Source: Nocardioides pocheonensis
GTDB taxonomy: Bacteria; Actinomycetota; Actinomycetes; Propionibacteriales; Nocardioidaceae
Assembly: GCF_003725535.1 (NCBI RefSeq)
Contig: NZ_RJSF01000019.1
Location: 360,301-424,300 of the forward strand
Length of the DNA stretch: 64,000 nucleotides
Direction of reading: 5' to 3'
Each line of letters opens with the position of its first letter. The stretch's first letter is position 1. Below are positions 23,297-31,348 of the stretch, one piece after another. The notes under the pieces are model-generated. The model saw only the letters and a program-made list of their open reading frames with translations. It ran no database searches and was not told the DNA's origin. The position numbers and the translations under genes were made by a program.

Positions 23297-24589
23297 TCAG
23301 GCCCCGTTGATACCCGGGTCGACCACCTCGGCGAGGCGCTCGTCGTCCTTGCGGAGCGTGTACAGGCTGAGCGCGAGCAGCAGCGCGAACAGCACCAGGT
23401 CGGTGGTCACCACCAGCGTGATCAGCTGGTGCAGCGTGCTCACGAAGTAGCCGACGCCCACCAGGACGAGGAAAGCCGCCCAGACGAGGTAGACCGAGCG
23501 TTTGCCCTGTCGCGCGAGGACGGAGTACACCAGCAGCTGCAGCATCGACAGCGCCGTGCCGAGGATCGCGAAGACCCACAGCGTGGAGGCGATCTCGCGG
23601 TAGTCGTCGCCGCCGACGAACACGAGCGCCACGTTCCGGAGCACCAGCGCGCCCAGCGTCGCGCAGACTCCCAGACCGCCGACGACCAGGAGGCTCCGGG
23701 TCAGGGCGTGCCGACGCTCGTCCGCCGTCGACATCGACGGGAACGCCACGATGATCACGAACTGCGGCAGGAACAACACCGCCTTCGTGAGGATCAGCCC
23801 ACCGGCGTACAGGCCGGCGGAGTGCTGGGGCAGCACGTTGCGGGCGACGATGATGTCGGCACTGGAGAGTGCGAAGAAGGCGAGCAGCGCCTGCGAGTTG
23901 TGCAGGATCTCGCGCATGACGTCGCGGAACCCGTGCTCCTCGCTGACGACGCCGGGCACACGATGGCCGCGCAGCGCGAGCCAGCCGATCACCACCGGCG
24001 GGAGCGATCCGATCGCGACGCCGAGCATGGCGGTCGTCTCGTCGGGCCTCCAGAGGATCAGCGCCGTGCCGATCACCAGGCGAGGCACACCGTTGGCGAC
24101 GTACAGCACGGCCAGCGGCCACCACCGGCGCTCGCCCTGCAGGACACCGGCCTGCCCGCCCATCATCGTGATCGGGACCGCGGTCACGGCCACGAGGGCC
24201 GCGGTCGCGAGGCTGTCCAGCTTCAGCACCCGGTTGACCACGGGCGTGAGGACGAGGAGGACGAGCCCGATCGCGAGGGACGCGCGATAGGTGACCCCGA
24301 GCACCGTCTTCTCGATCTGCGCGACGTGCTGGGGGTCGGCCGAGATCCGGCGGGCGGCGGTCGCCTGGAAGCTGAGCTGCAGCACACCGATCACGAGCAG
24401 CGTCGCGAGCAGGGAGGCCAGGGCGCCGTACGACTGGGGTCCGAGCAGCCGGGCCGCGACGATGGTGAAGCCGTACGTCGCCACGTTCATCACGCCCATG
24501 GCGACCGCGATGGCTCCGGGGCCCCGCAGCACGCTGTCCGCCGCCGGTGAGGTCACGGACGCAGCGGGTCGGCGGGCTTCGGCACTCAC
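23297..24589 (-). CDS. Polytopic membrane flippase of the polysaccharide-export (Wzx/MATE-like) type
   Basis: The 430-residue protein has roughly 12 hydrophobic segments, beginning with MNVATYGFTIVAARLLGPQSYGALASLL, the standard start of the polysaccharide-biosynthesis flippase fold. Such proteins move polyprenyl-linked sugars or whole glycan units across the membrane. The - frame is open far upstream, but a TAGGGT box 7 nt before GTG 24589 marks a leaderless start and fits the family. It is divergent from the oxidoreductase operon and likely exports a product of this envelope cluster. It ends 15 bp from polA, convergent. Confidence 0.8.
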   Translation of the reverse strand: MSAEARRPAASVTSPAADSVLRGPGAIAVAMGVMNVATYGFTIVAARLLGPQSYGALASLLATLLVIGVLQLSFQATAARRISADPQHVAQIEKTVLGVTYRASLAIGLVLLVLTPVVNRVLKLDSLATAALVAVTAVPITMMGGQAGVLQGERRWWPLAVLYVANGVPRLVIGTALILWRPDETTAMLGVAIGSLPPVVIGWLALRGHRVPGVVSEEHGFRDVMREILHNSQALLAFFALSSADIIVARNVLPQHSAGLYAGGLILTKAVLFLPQFVIIVAFPSMSTADERRHALTRSLLVVGGLGVCATLGALVLRNVALVFVGGDDYREIASTLWVFAILGTALSMLQLLVYSVLARQGKRSVYLVWAAFLVLVGVGYFVSTLHQLITLVVTTDLVLFALLLALSLYTLRKDDERLAEVVDPGINGA

Positions 24590-24596
24590 GTCCGAC

Positions 24597-24646
24597 ACCC
24601 TAAGGCGTGCCACCACCCGCGCCTCACGAGCGGGCACAACTAGGGT
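24597..24646. promoter_or_regulatory. Divergent leaderless promoters for the flippase and the oxidoreductase operon
   Basis: On the - strand TAGGGT (24602-24597) lies 7 nt before the flippase GTG 24589. On the + strand TAGGGT (24641-24646) lies 7 nt before GTG 24654. The 64-bp gap therefore holds two back-to-back -10 boxes of identical sequence, which suggests both arms of the cluster are read by the same sigma factor. Confidence 0.55.
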
Positions 24647-24653
24647 TGGGCAG

Positions 24654-24962
24654 GTGAGGTCCGGAGCGACGTTCGCGGAGAGGGTGGCCCTGGCGTGCCT
24701 GGCCCGCGACGTCCCGGAGTCCTCGCTCGAGTCCCGCCGGCGCGCCGCCGAGGAGGTCGTGCAGTCCCTGACGGCCCTTCCCGACAGCACGCGGGCCGGC
24801 GTGGGTGTCGCGGGAGTGCTGGCGAGGGGCGTCGTCGGACGCAGCTCGGGCGACCGCCTGGTGAGCCGGCTGGACGCTGCTCCGCTGCCCGGGGTGGGGG
24901 AGTACCTCAAGCTGGTGCGGAGCCTCGCCCTGGTGGCGTGGTTCGAGGATGCCGGGTCGTGA
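24654..24962 (+). CDS. Small hypothetical protein coupled to the GMC oxidoreductase
   Basis: The 102-residue product is mostly helical by composition (RSGATFAERVALACLARD ... LPGVGEYLKLVRSLALVAWFEDAGS) and has no signal peptide or clear motif. Its GTG follows a TAGGGT box by 7 nt and its stop overlaps the next start as GTGA, so it is the first cistron of the oxidoreductase operon. Flavin oxidoreductases of the GMC type are sometimes made with a small helical subunit; this gene could be such a partner. That is inferred from position and size only. Confidence 0.55.
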   Translation: MRSGATFAERVALACLARDVPESSLESRRRAAEEVVQSLTALPDSTRAGVGVAGVLARGVVGRSSGDRLVSRLDAAPLPGVGEYLKLVRSLALVAWFEDAGS

Positions 24963-26350
24963 GCAGCTACGACGTGGTGGTCGTCGGCTCGGGGCCAGGC
25001 GGGTCGGTGACCGCTCGGGAGTGTGCCCGCGCCGGACTGCGCGTGCTGGTGGTCGAGGAGGGCGAGCGGGTCGAGCCGGGGGCCGTGCCGGCGTACTCGC
25101 TCGAGCAGATGCGACGCCAGTACCGCAACCAGGGGCTGACGGTTGCGCTCGGTCGCCCGCCGATCGCCTACACCGAGGCCGCCTGCGCCGGGGGCGGCAG
25201 TGAGGTCAACTCCGGGCTGTACCACCGCCCCTCGGCCGAGCTGCTCGACGCGTGGTCACGAGAGCACGCCGTCGAGGCTCTGACGTTGCCGGACGTCGAG
25301 CCGTGGTTGGGCACCGTGGAGGACCGCCTCCAGGTGCAGGGCCGGGCAGGCGAGCTGCCACCCGCCTCGGCCGCGCTCGCCCGAGGCGCCGAGCGACTCG
25401 GATGGGCCGGACTCGACGTCCCGCGCTGGGCGGTGCCCGGGCCGGGCCACCCGGAGAAGCAGACGATGACTCGCACCTACCTCGCGGACGCGCTCGAGGC
25501 CGGTGCCGAGCTTGCCTGCGGTTCCCGCGTCGACCGGCTGGACGTGCACGACGGCCGCGTGCGCGGGGTCGTCGTGGCGGGGCGCACCGTGACCTCCGAA
25601 CGAGTGGTCGTCGCGGCCGGTGCCGTGCAGAGCCCGGCCCTGCTCCAGCGGTCCGGTGTGCCGGTGAGCGGCCGCGGACTGGCCGTGCACCCCACGGTCA
25701 AGGTGGTCGCGGAGTTCGCGGAGGACGTCAACGACCCTGCCGACCTGGCCACCTACCAGGTCAAGGAGTTCGCGCCGGCACTCACCCTGGGCGGTTCTGC
25801 GAGCCGGCCCTCGTTGATCGCGCTGGCCCTGTCCGAGCGGGGCTGGAGCGTGGCTGGTGAGCCGCGCGAGGCGTGGCGCCGCCAGCAGGTCTACTACGCG
25901 GCGATCAGGAGCCGCGGACGAGGCCGGGTCCGATCGGTGCCCGGCTTCCGCGACCCGGTGGTCACCTACCGCCTGACGCGGGAGGACCTCGCCCTGCTGC
26001 GGTCCGGGCTCGCTCGCCTGATGCACCTGCTGCTCGCGGCCGGTGCGACCCGCCTCCTGCCCTCGTACGCCGGTGCGATGACCGTGACCACCAACGCCGA
26101 CGTCGCGCCAGCCGCCGCCGCGATGACGAGGTCCCGCGCTGCGCTCATGAGCGTGCACCTGACCGGCACCCTGCCGCTCGGTGAGCGCCGAGGCGGCGTG
26201 GTCGACTCGTGGGGCCGGGTGCGTGACGTGACCAACCTCTGGGTCAACGACGCGTCGTTGCTGCCCGACGCACCCGGGATCAACCCGCAGGGGACGCTCA
26301 TGGCGATCGCGCACCGCAACGTCGACCGACTCCTGCGAGGGGACGGCTGA
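24959..26350 (+). CDS. GMC-family FAD-dependent oxidoreductase
   Basis: The 463-residue flavoprotein opens with the dinucleotide fold SYDVVVVGSGPGGSVTARECA and carries the GMC-type FAD segment ACAGGGSEVNSGLYHR. The C-terminal active-site region has MSVHLTGTLPLG, with a candidate catalytic His, and the FAD-closing INPQGTLMAIAHRNVDRL. It would oxidise an alcohol, probably a sugar or polyol carbon in this context. The frame is open upstream, but GTG 24959 overlaps the small upstream gene and starts right at the fold. The TGATG junction couples it to the next gene. Confidence 0.8.
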   Translation: MSSYDVVVVGSGPGGSVTARECARAGLRVLVVEEGERVEPGAVPAYSLEQMRRQYRNQGLTVALGRPPIAYTEAACAGGGSEVNSGLYHRPSAELLDAWSREHAVEALTLPDVEPWLGTVEDRLQVQGRAGELPPASAALARGAERLGWAGLDVPRWAVPGPGHPEKQTMTRTYLADALEAGAELACGSRVDRLDVHDGRVRGVVVAGRTVTSERVVVAAGAVQSPALLQRSGVPVSGRGLAVHPTVKVVAEFAEDVNDPADLATYQVKEFAPALTLGGSASRPSLIALALSERGWSVAGEPREAWRRQQVYYAAIRSRGRGRVRSVPGFRDPVVTYRLTREDLALLRSGLARLMHLLLAAGATRLLPSYAGAMTVTTNADVAPAAAAMTRSRAALMSVHLTGTLPLGERRGGVVDSWGRVRDVTNLWVNDASLLPDAPGINPQGTLMAIAHRNVDRLLRGDG

Positions 26351-27453
26351 TGCCTGACCTGGGCGAACCGGCTGCCCTCACCGTCCTGACCGGAGCGGGC
26401 GGCTGGTTCGGACGCGCCTGGCTGCGGGCGCACGCCGCGCCGCAGCATCGACACGGTCCGGTGCCCACCGGGCGGGTGCGGGCTCTCGCCGGCTCGCCGG
26501 GCGAGGTCACGGGCATCCTCGAGGCATGCCCCGGGGCGGAGGTGCACGTCGGCGACGTGGTGGATCCGGAAGTCCTGCAGACGCTCTTCGCCGGGGCCGA
26601 GGGTGCCGTCGTGGTGCACGCGGCCGGCGTCATCCACCCGCGGCGGGTGGACGAGTTCGCCAGGGTCAACGTCGGGGGCACGCGCGCCGTCCTCGAGCAG
26701 GCCCGAAGCGCCGGCGTACGCCGGCTGGTGCACGTCTCGTCGAACTCGGCCTTCGGCGTGAACCCGACCCCGACGGACCGTTTCCGCCACGAGGAGCCTT
26801 TCCGCCCCTATCTCGGGTACGGAGCCTCGAAGGCCGCCGCAGAGGCGGAGGTGCGAGCCGCCCACGACCCCGGGACCCTGGAGACCGTGGTGGTCCGGCC
26901 GCCGTGGTTCTACGGGCCCTGGCAACCGGTGCGCCAGACCACGTTCTTCACGATGGTGGCCGCCGGCCGGTTCCCCGTCATGGGCAGCGGCGCCCAGCAG
27001 CGCTCGATGGTGCACGTCGACAACCTGGTGCAAGGGGCAGCCCTTGCCGCGCGGGTCAGCGACGTCGGGGGCGACGCGTTCTGGGTGGCGGACGCACGGC
27101 CCTACCCGATGGCCGAGATCGTGCGCACGGTCGCCGAGGTGCTCGCGGACGAGGGCTATCTCGTCGCCCGGTCGCGGCTGCCCGGCGCGGTCCCCGGCGG
27201 CCGGCGTGTGCCGGCCCTCGTGGCACGCGGTGCCGAGCGTCTGGACCGCCTCCTGCAGTCCCGGGGTCGGTACCAGCAGGAGCTGCACGTGCTCGGCGAG
27301 ATGGACAAGACGATCGCGTGCGACATCGCGTACACCAGGGAACGCCTGGGCTACGAGCCCGAGGTCGAGCTTCGCGAGGGCATGCGTGAGGCGGTGCGCT
27401 GGTGTCGGCAGCGAGGCATCGCCCTTGCTCCGCGGGCGGACGGGGCCCGATGA
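26350..27453 (+). CDS. NAD-dependent epimerase/dehydratase (extended SDR), first copy
   Basis: The 367-residue extended short-chain dehydrogenase has a dinucleotide-binding start variant TGAGGWFGRAW, the strand HVGDVVDPE, the active Ser strand RLVHVSSNSAFG and the catalytic YGASKAAAE (YxxxK). A C-terminal domain of about 120 residues is longer than in UDP-glucose epimerase. The glycine motif is slightly atypical. It overlaps the GMC stop by one base and the following epimerase by four, so the oxidoreductase and two SDR proteins are made together. A coupled oxidation-epimerisation-reduction of a lipid-linked or nucleotide sugar would fit. Confidence 0.8.
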   Translation: MPDLGEPAALTVLTGAGGWFGRAWLRAHAAPQHRHGPVPTGRVRALAGSPGEVTGILEACPGAEVHVGDVVDPEVLQTLFAGAEGAVVVHAAGVIHPRRVDEFARVNVGGTRAVLEQARSAGVRRLVHVSSNSAFGVNPTPTDRFRHEEPFRPYLGYGASKAAAEAEVRAAHDPGTLETVVVRPPWFYGPWQPVRQTTFFTMVAAGRFPVMGSGAQQRSMVHVDNLVQGAALAARVSDVGGDAFWVADARPYPMAEIVRTVAEVLADEGYLVARSRLPGAVPGGRRVPALVARGAERLDRLLQSRGRYQQELHVLGEMDKTIACDIAYTRERLGYEPEVELREGMREAVRWCRQRGIALAPRADGAR

Positions 27454-28502
27454 GCGAGGTGGTGCTGGTCACCGGGGGCAGCGGCTACTTCGGGTCGCTG
27501 CTGATGACCCAGCTGCTCGAGGAAGGCCGACGCGTGCGGGTGCTGGACATCCACGATGCCGCTGACCGAGCTCCCGACGTGGAGCTCGTGCGGGGTGACA
27601 TCCGCGACCCGGACGCCTGTGCCCGTGCGGCCAGGGGCGCCACGCAGGTGTTCCACAACGTCGCCCAGGTGCCGCTCGCGAGGGACCACCAGCTCTTCGA
27701 GGAGGTCAACGTCACGGGCACGGCGAACCTGCTGGAGGCGTGCCTCGCCGCCGGTGTGGACAAGGTCGTCTACACGTCGTCCTCGGCGGTGTTCGGCGTG
27801 CCCGACCACAACCCGGTGACGCGAGAGACCCCGGCGCGCCCGGTCGAGGCCTACGGGCGCGCGAAGTACGACGGTGAGCTGCTCTGCCTCGCGGCCGGCA
27901 CCCGCGGCCTGGACGTCAGCATCATCAGGCCGCGCACCATCCTGGGCCACGGCCGGCTGGGCATCTTCGGGATCCTCTTCGACTGGATCGCCGACGGCGC
28001 GGCGGTCCCGGTGCTCGGGGACGGTTCGAACATCTACCAGTTCGTCCACGCCGACGATCTCGCCGCGGCCTGCATCCTCGCGGCCGGTCGGCCGGGCGGG
28101 GCGACGTACAACATCGGCGCGGAGCGGTTCGGCACGATGGCCGAGGCGGTCGGGGGGCTCTGCGACCACGCAGGGACCGGCGCGCGGGTCGTCCACGTGC
28201 CGACGCGCCTGACCAGCGCCGCGATGGCCGTGACCGGTCGGCTCGGGCTGACGCCGTTCGGCGCGTACCACTGGATCATGTACAGCAGGTCCTTGTGGTT
28301 CGACGTCACGCCCGCGAAGGAGGAGCTCGGCTGGAGCGCACGCTGGTCGAACGACGAGATGTTCGCGGACTCCTACGACTGGTTCCTGCAGCACCGGCAG
28401 GAGGCGGGCGCCGATGCGTCGGCCTCGGCACACCGGCGCAGTGCCCGGCAGGGCATCCTCGGTGCCGCCAAGTGGGTGCTCTCGCGGCATCCTCACGGGT
28501 AG
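27450..28502 (+). CDS. NAD-dependent epimerase/dehydratase (extended SDR), second copy
   Basis: The 350-residue extended SDR has a classical glycine motif VTGGSGYFGS, RGDIRDPDA, the catalytic Ser in VVYTSSSAVFG and the YGRAKYDGE (YxxxK) motif, then a substrate domain. It differs clearly from the preceding copy, so they are not a recent duplication. The ATG at 27450 overlaps the upstream stop (ATGA). Its last codons overlap the convergent UbiA-like gene by 10 bp. Substrate is probably a nucleotide or polyprenyl-linked sugar; a 3-beta-hydroxysteroid-type role is an alternative in this broad family. Confidence 0.8.
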   Translation: MSEVVLVTGGSGYFGSLLMTQLLEEGRRVRVLDIHDAADRAPDVELVRGDIRDPDACARAARGATQVFHNVAQVPLARDHQLFEEVNVTGTANLLEACLAAGVDKVVYTSSSAVFGVPDHNPVTRETPARPVEAYGRAKYDGELLCLAAGTRGLDVSIIRPRTILGHGRLGIFGILFDWIADGAAVPVLGDGSNIYQFVHADDLAAACILAAGRPGGATYNIGAERFGTMAEAVGGLCDHAGTGARVVHVPTRLTSAAMAVTGRLGLTPFGAYHWIMYSRSLWFDVTPAKEELGWSARWSNDEMFADSYDWFLQHRQEAGADASASAHRRSARQGILGAAKWVLSRHPHG

Positions 28503-29386
28503 ACGGCAAGGACGATGCAGATCGTCCAGGCGATCGCGAGGCCCTGGAGCACCCGGTCACGCAGCGCGATCTCCTCGGGCTCGCCGGCAAGGCCCGCGTC
28601 GACGTCCACGGCGTAGCGCAGCACGGCGAGCACGAACGGGGCCATGGAGATCACCGGCCACACCGTGTCGTGCTGGGCCTTGAGCTCGAAGGCCCAGAGC
28701 CCGTAGGTCATGATCAGCACCCCTGCCGACAGCGTCCACACGAACCGCAGGTAGTCGGGGGTGTAGCGCGCGAGCGCGGGCCGGAAGGACTCCGGCTGGT
28801 CGGCCACCCGGATCTCGGCGTAGCGCTTGCCGGCCGCCATGTAGAGCGACCCGAACGACGACGCAAGGAGGAACCACTGGCTGAGCTCGATGCCGGCGGC
28901 TGCGCCTCCGGCGATCGCTCGCAGCAGGAAGCCCGAGGCGATCACCGCGATGTCGATCACGGGCTCGGACTTCAACCAGAAGCAGTAGGCCAGCGAGATG
29001 GCCGCGTACGTCGCCACCACGAGGAAGAGGGGCCGGCCCCAGGCCAGCCCGCCGAGGAGTCCCAGGAGGACGAGCACCGCCCCGAAGACGTGGGCCGTGC
29101 GCGGGCTCATCCGTCCCGCAGCGACGGGTCGCAGGCGCTTGAGTGGGTGCAGTCGGTCCTGGGGTGCGTCGTGCGCGTCGTTCACGCAGTAGATGCCCGA
29201 CGCCGTCACCGAGAACACCACGAACGCGACGGCGGCTGACCGGAGCGTGTCCGGCTCGGTCAGCTGGCCCGAGAGCACCGGTGCGGCCAGCACCAGCAGG
29301 TTCTTGGTCCACTGCCGCGGACGCACGATGCGGACCAGGTCGCCGACGGCCGGCCTGCGCGGGGGTGACGAAGCAGGAGCGGCCAT
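28493..29386 (-). CDS. UbiA-family prenyltransferase resembling decaprenyl-phosphate phosphoribosyltransferase
   Basis: The 297-residue integral membrane protein has about nine helices and two Asp motifs: IVRPRQWTKNLLVLAAP near residue 20 and NDAHDAPQDRLHPLKR at 69-84, which continue into RPVAAG. This pattern matches the DPPR synthase branch of UbiA (Rv3806c in M. tuberculosis), which transfers 5-phosphoribose from PRPP to a polyprenyl phosphate, the first step toward the arabinose donor DPA. The second Asp motif is at KSEPVIDIAVIASGF. The function call is by sequence resemblance; a different sugar or lipid is possible. The AftD-like gene 2 kb away supports an arabinan-type role. Confidence 0.78.
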   Translation of the reverse strand: MAAPASSPPRRPAVGDLVRIVRPRQWTKNLLVLAAPVLSGQLTEPDTLRSAAVAFVVFSVTASGIYCVNDAHDAPQDRLHPLKRLRPVAAGRMSPRTAHVFGAVLVLLGLLGGLAWGRPLFLVVATYAAISLAYCFWLKSEPVIDIAVIASGFLLRAIAGGAAAGIELSQWFLLASSFGSLYMAAGKRYAEIRVADQPESFRPALARYTPDYLRFVWTLSAGVLIMTYGLWAFELKAQHDTVWPVISMAPFVLAVLRYAVDVDAGLAGEPEEIALRDRVLQGLAIAWTICIVLAVYP

Positions 29387-29407
29387 GCCGGTAGTTTGCC
29401 GGTAGCC

Positions 29408-30538
29408 GTGGAGACCGACCAGTCAGGAGCCGACGGAGCCATGCCGAAGCACCGTCCGCAGCCGCCTGCTGCCAGGCACGCCCGCGAGGTGGTCGGCCTC
29501 TACGGTGACCCGGACAACACCTGGGGCATCTGCGCCGAGCTCGGTCTGACCGAGCCCGTCTCGGTCGACGAGCTCACCCGCAACCTCGCCGCGCTCTGCG
29601 CAGGCCGCCCGTTGCTGGGGGAGCCTCCGATCGTGCGCGCGGTGAGCTCCGACGCCTGGGACGACGCCCGGGCGGACGTCGCCAGCGTGCCCTACGCAGA
29701 CGGCGAGCCGCTCCTGCGGATCCTGCTGGACTCGCGGGGCCTGCGGCTCCTCGTGGGGGCGCACCACGGGGTCGTGGACGGTCTGGGACTCGTGGCCGTC
29801 GCCGCGGCCGCGCTGGGGCGTCCGATCGACTCCGGGGCCGGGGGGATCGGCGCCCGTCCCGCACGCCACGGGTTCCTGCGCTCGAGCCTCGGTCGGCTGG
29901 TCGAGGCCGTGTTCGCCCCGCCGTCCCGGTTCGAGCCGACCACGCTCGTGGAGCGACGGCACGGCGACGGGAACGACCGTCACGAGGACCTGAGCCTGGT
30001 GCGGCTCGACCCCGGTCGCCGCGGCACCGCGGCGCTGGCTCACGCCGTCCTGCGGGTGTTCGAGGACTGGTCCGCCGGCACTCGGCCGCTGGTCGTGGTG
30101 GGCGCCTCCCGACGATCGCCCGGTGATCTCCAGCCGGATCGCCAGACCGCGTTCCTCCGGGTGCAGCTGCGTCGCCGGTCCACCAGGGACGCCGTGCGCG
30201 CGGCTCTGGCGGCGGTGTCGCCGGAGCCGGACTTCCCGGTCACGTCGGTCGGCGGCGTCGGGCCGCGCGTCACGCACCTGCTGCGCCGGCGTCTGGGTGC
30301 GACGGCGCTGCTGAGCAACCTGGGCATGCTCGACGGTCGCGGCCTGGACTACGTGGCGATGTTCCCTGCGGCGAGCGGCCCGCGGGCGGTCGCGATCGGG
30401 CTCGCGTCCACCCCACGAGCGACGGTGCTCAGCCTGCACACGCGACGCGCCGACTTCTCGTCAGCAGACCACGCTGCCCTGCTGGAGGCACTGGTCGAGA
30501 AGTTCTCGGCCGAGCCGGGTCAGTCCGCGGCTCAGTAG
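29408..30538 (+). CDS. Condensation-domain-like CoA-dependent acyltransferase
   Basis: The 376-residue protein shows the HHxxxDG motif of the condensation / CoA-dependent acyltransferase superfamily, GAHHGVVDGLGL (H119, H120, D124), preceded by YADGEPLLRILLDSRGLRLLV and followed late by ATALLSNLGML, which resembles the second domain core. It is a free-standing domain, as in PapA-type acyltransferases that esterify cell-envelope lipids or sugars. Start is uncertain: GTG 29408 follows TAGTTT at 29392-29397, while ATG 29441 lies behind GGAGCC. The 3' end overlaps the next convergent gene by 7 bp. Placement inside the envelope cluster suggests acylation of a glycan or glycolipid. Confidence 0.65.
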   Translation: METDQSGADGAMPKHRPQPPAARHAREVVGLYGDPDNTWGICAELGLTEPVSVDELTRNLAALCAGRPLLGEPPIVRAVSSDAWDDARADVASVPYADGEPLLRILLDSRGLRLLVGAHHGVVDGLGLVAVAAAALGRPIDSGAGGIGARPARHGFLRSSLGRLVEAVFAPPSRFEPTTLVERRHGDGNDRHEDLSLVRLDPGRRGTAALAHAVLRVFEDWSAGTRPLVVVGASRRSPGDLQPDRQTAFLRVQLRRRSTRDAVRAALAAVSPEPDFPVTSVGGVGPRVTHLLRRRLGATALLSNLGMLDGRGLDYVAMFPAASGPRAVAIGLASTPRATVLSLHTRRADFSSADHAALLEALVEKFSAEPGQSAAQ

Positions 30539-31248
30539 GGGTCGTACGGCGAGTCGTGGCCGAACAGGCGGGCAACCGGGCGCAGGCGCAACCGCAGCAG
30601 CACCTTGATGCCGACGTTGCGCAGCCACCACGGGAGCTCGCCGAGGATCCTCATCCGGTCCCTGAGGTCGGGACGAGCCTTCTCGAAGCGGGCCATGGAG
30701 TCGCTGCGGTCCACGTAGCGCAGGTCGCGGGCGAACAGGACGTGGACCAGGATCCCGAGCGTCACGCCGATCGAGGAGAAGGCGTCGTGGACGAGGACGC
30801 GTCCGCCCTCGGGAAGGAACGCCTTCCAGCGCAGGTCGTCGGCGAAGGTCCAGTAGTCGTGCTTGCCGTCGATGTAGAGCAGGTCGAGAGGTCGGGTCCA
30901 GCCCGGACGTGCCCGCGTCGAGTAGTCCGCGAGCAGGGTGACGGCGTCGGTGACGCCCGCCTCGGCGAGGTTGTGCTCGAACCGCGACCGTGTCGACTGA
31001 CCCCCGAAGAGCTTGCCCTCGACGAACGGGTCGACGGCGATCACGTGGGCGTCGCGGCCGCGAGCCGCGTCGGCGAGCACCACGGTCGAACGTCCTTGGT
31101 GGGAGCCGATCTCGAGCACCGTGCCCCCGGGTGGGAGGGTCAGCGCCTCGTCGTACAGCATCCGCGCCTGGCCCTCCTTCAGCCATCCGGGGATCCCGGA
31201 ACACCGTTGCCAGGTGGACTCGAATCCTGCAGGCGCGGGGTCGCTCAT
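30532..31248 (-). CDS. Class I SAM-dependent methyltransferase (Methyltransf_24-like)
   Basis: The 238-residue protein has a Rossmann SAM-binding motif VLEIGSHQGRSTVVLADAA, an acidic strand-2 end HVIAVDPF, and the characteristic LLYIDGKHDYWTFADDLRWKAFLPEGGRVLVHDAFSS. These features fit the Methyltransf_24 group often found with polysaccharide and lipid-sugar genes, where O-methylation of sugars is common. I chose ATG 31248; no strong Shine-Dalgarno precedes it. It is divergent from the AftD-like gene, sharing a 100-bp control region with a palindrome at 31274-31288. Confidence 0.75.
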   Translation of the reverse strand: MSDPAPAGFESTWQRCSGIPGWLKEGQARMLYDEALTLPPGGTVLEIGSHQGRSTVVLADAARGRDAHVIAVDPFVEGKLFGGQSTRSRFEHNLAEAGVTDAVTLLADYSTRARPGWTRPLDLLYIDGKHDYWTFADDLRWKAFLPEGGRVLVHDAFSSIGVTLGILVHVLFARDLRYVDRSDSMARFEKARPDLRDRMRILGELPWWLRNVGIKVLLRLRLRPVARLFGHDSPYDPY

Positions 31249-31273
31249 GTGGCACCGTTTCGCTGATGGGGGG

Positions 31274-31293
31274 AGCGGCCTGGCCGCTAGACT
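31274..31293 (+). promoter_or_regulatory. Palindrome and -10 box in front of the AftD-like gene
   Basis: AGCGGCCTGGCCGCT (31274-31288) is a perfect 7-1-7 palindrome. Its last base is the first T of TAGACT (31288-31293), a good -10 box. A protein bound there would block the promoter. Transcripts would have a leader of about 50 nt with GGGGAG as ribosome binding site. Confidence 0.4.
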
Positions 31294-31348
31294 CACCGCT
31301 GCAGGCTACTGGAGGGAAGCCTGTCACCACGTCCGCGAGGGGAGTCCG

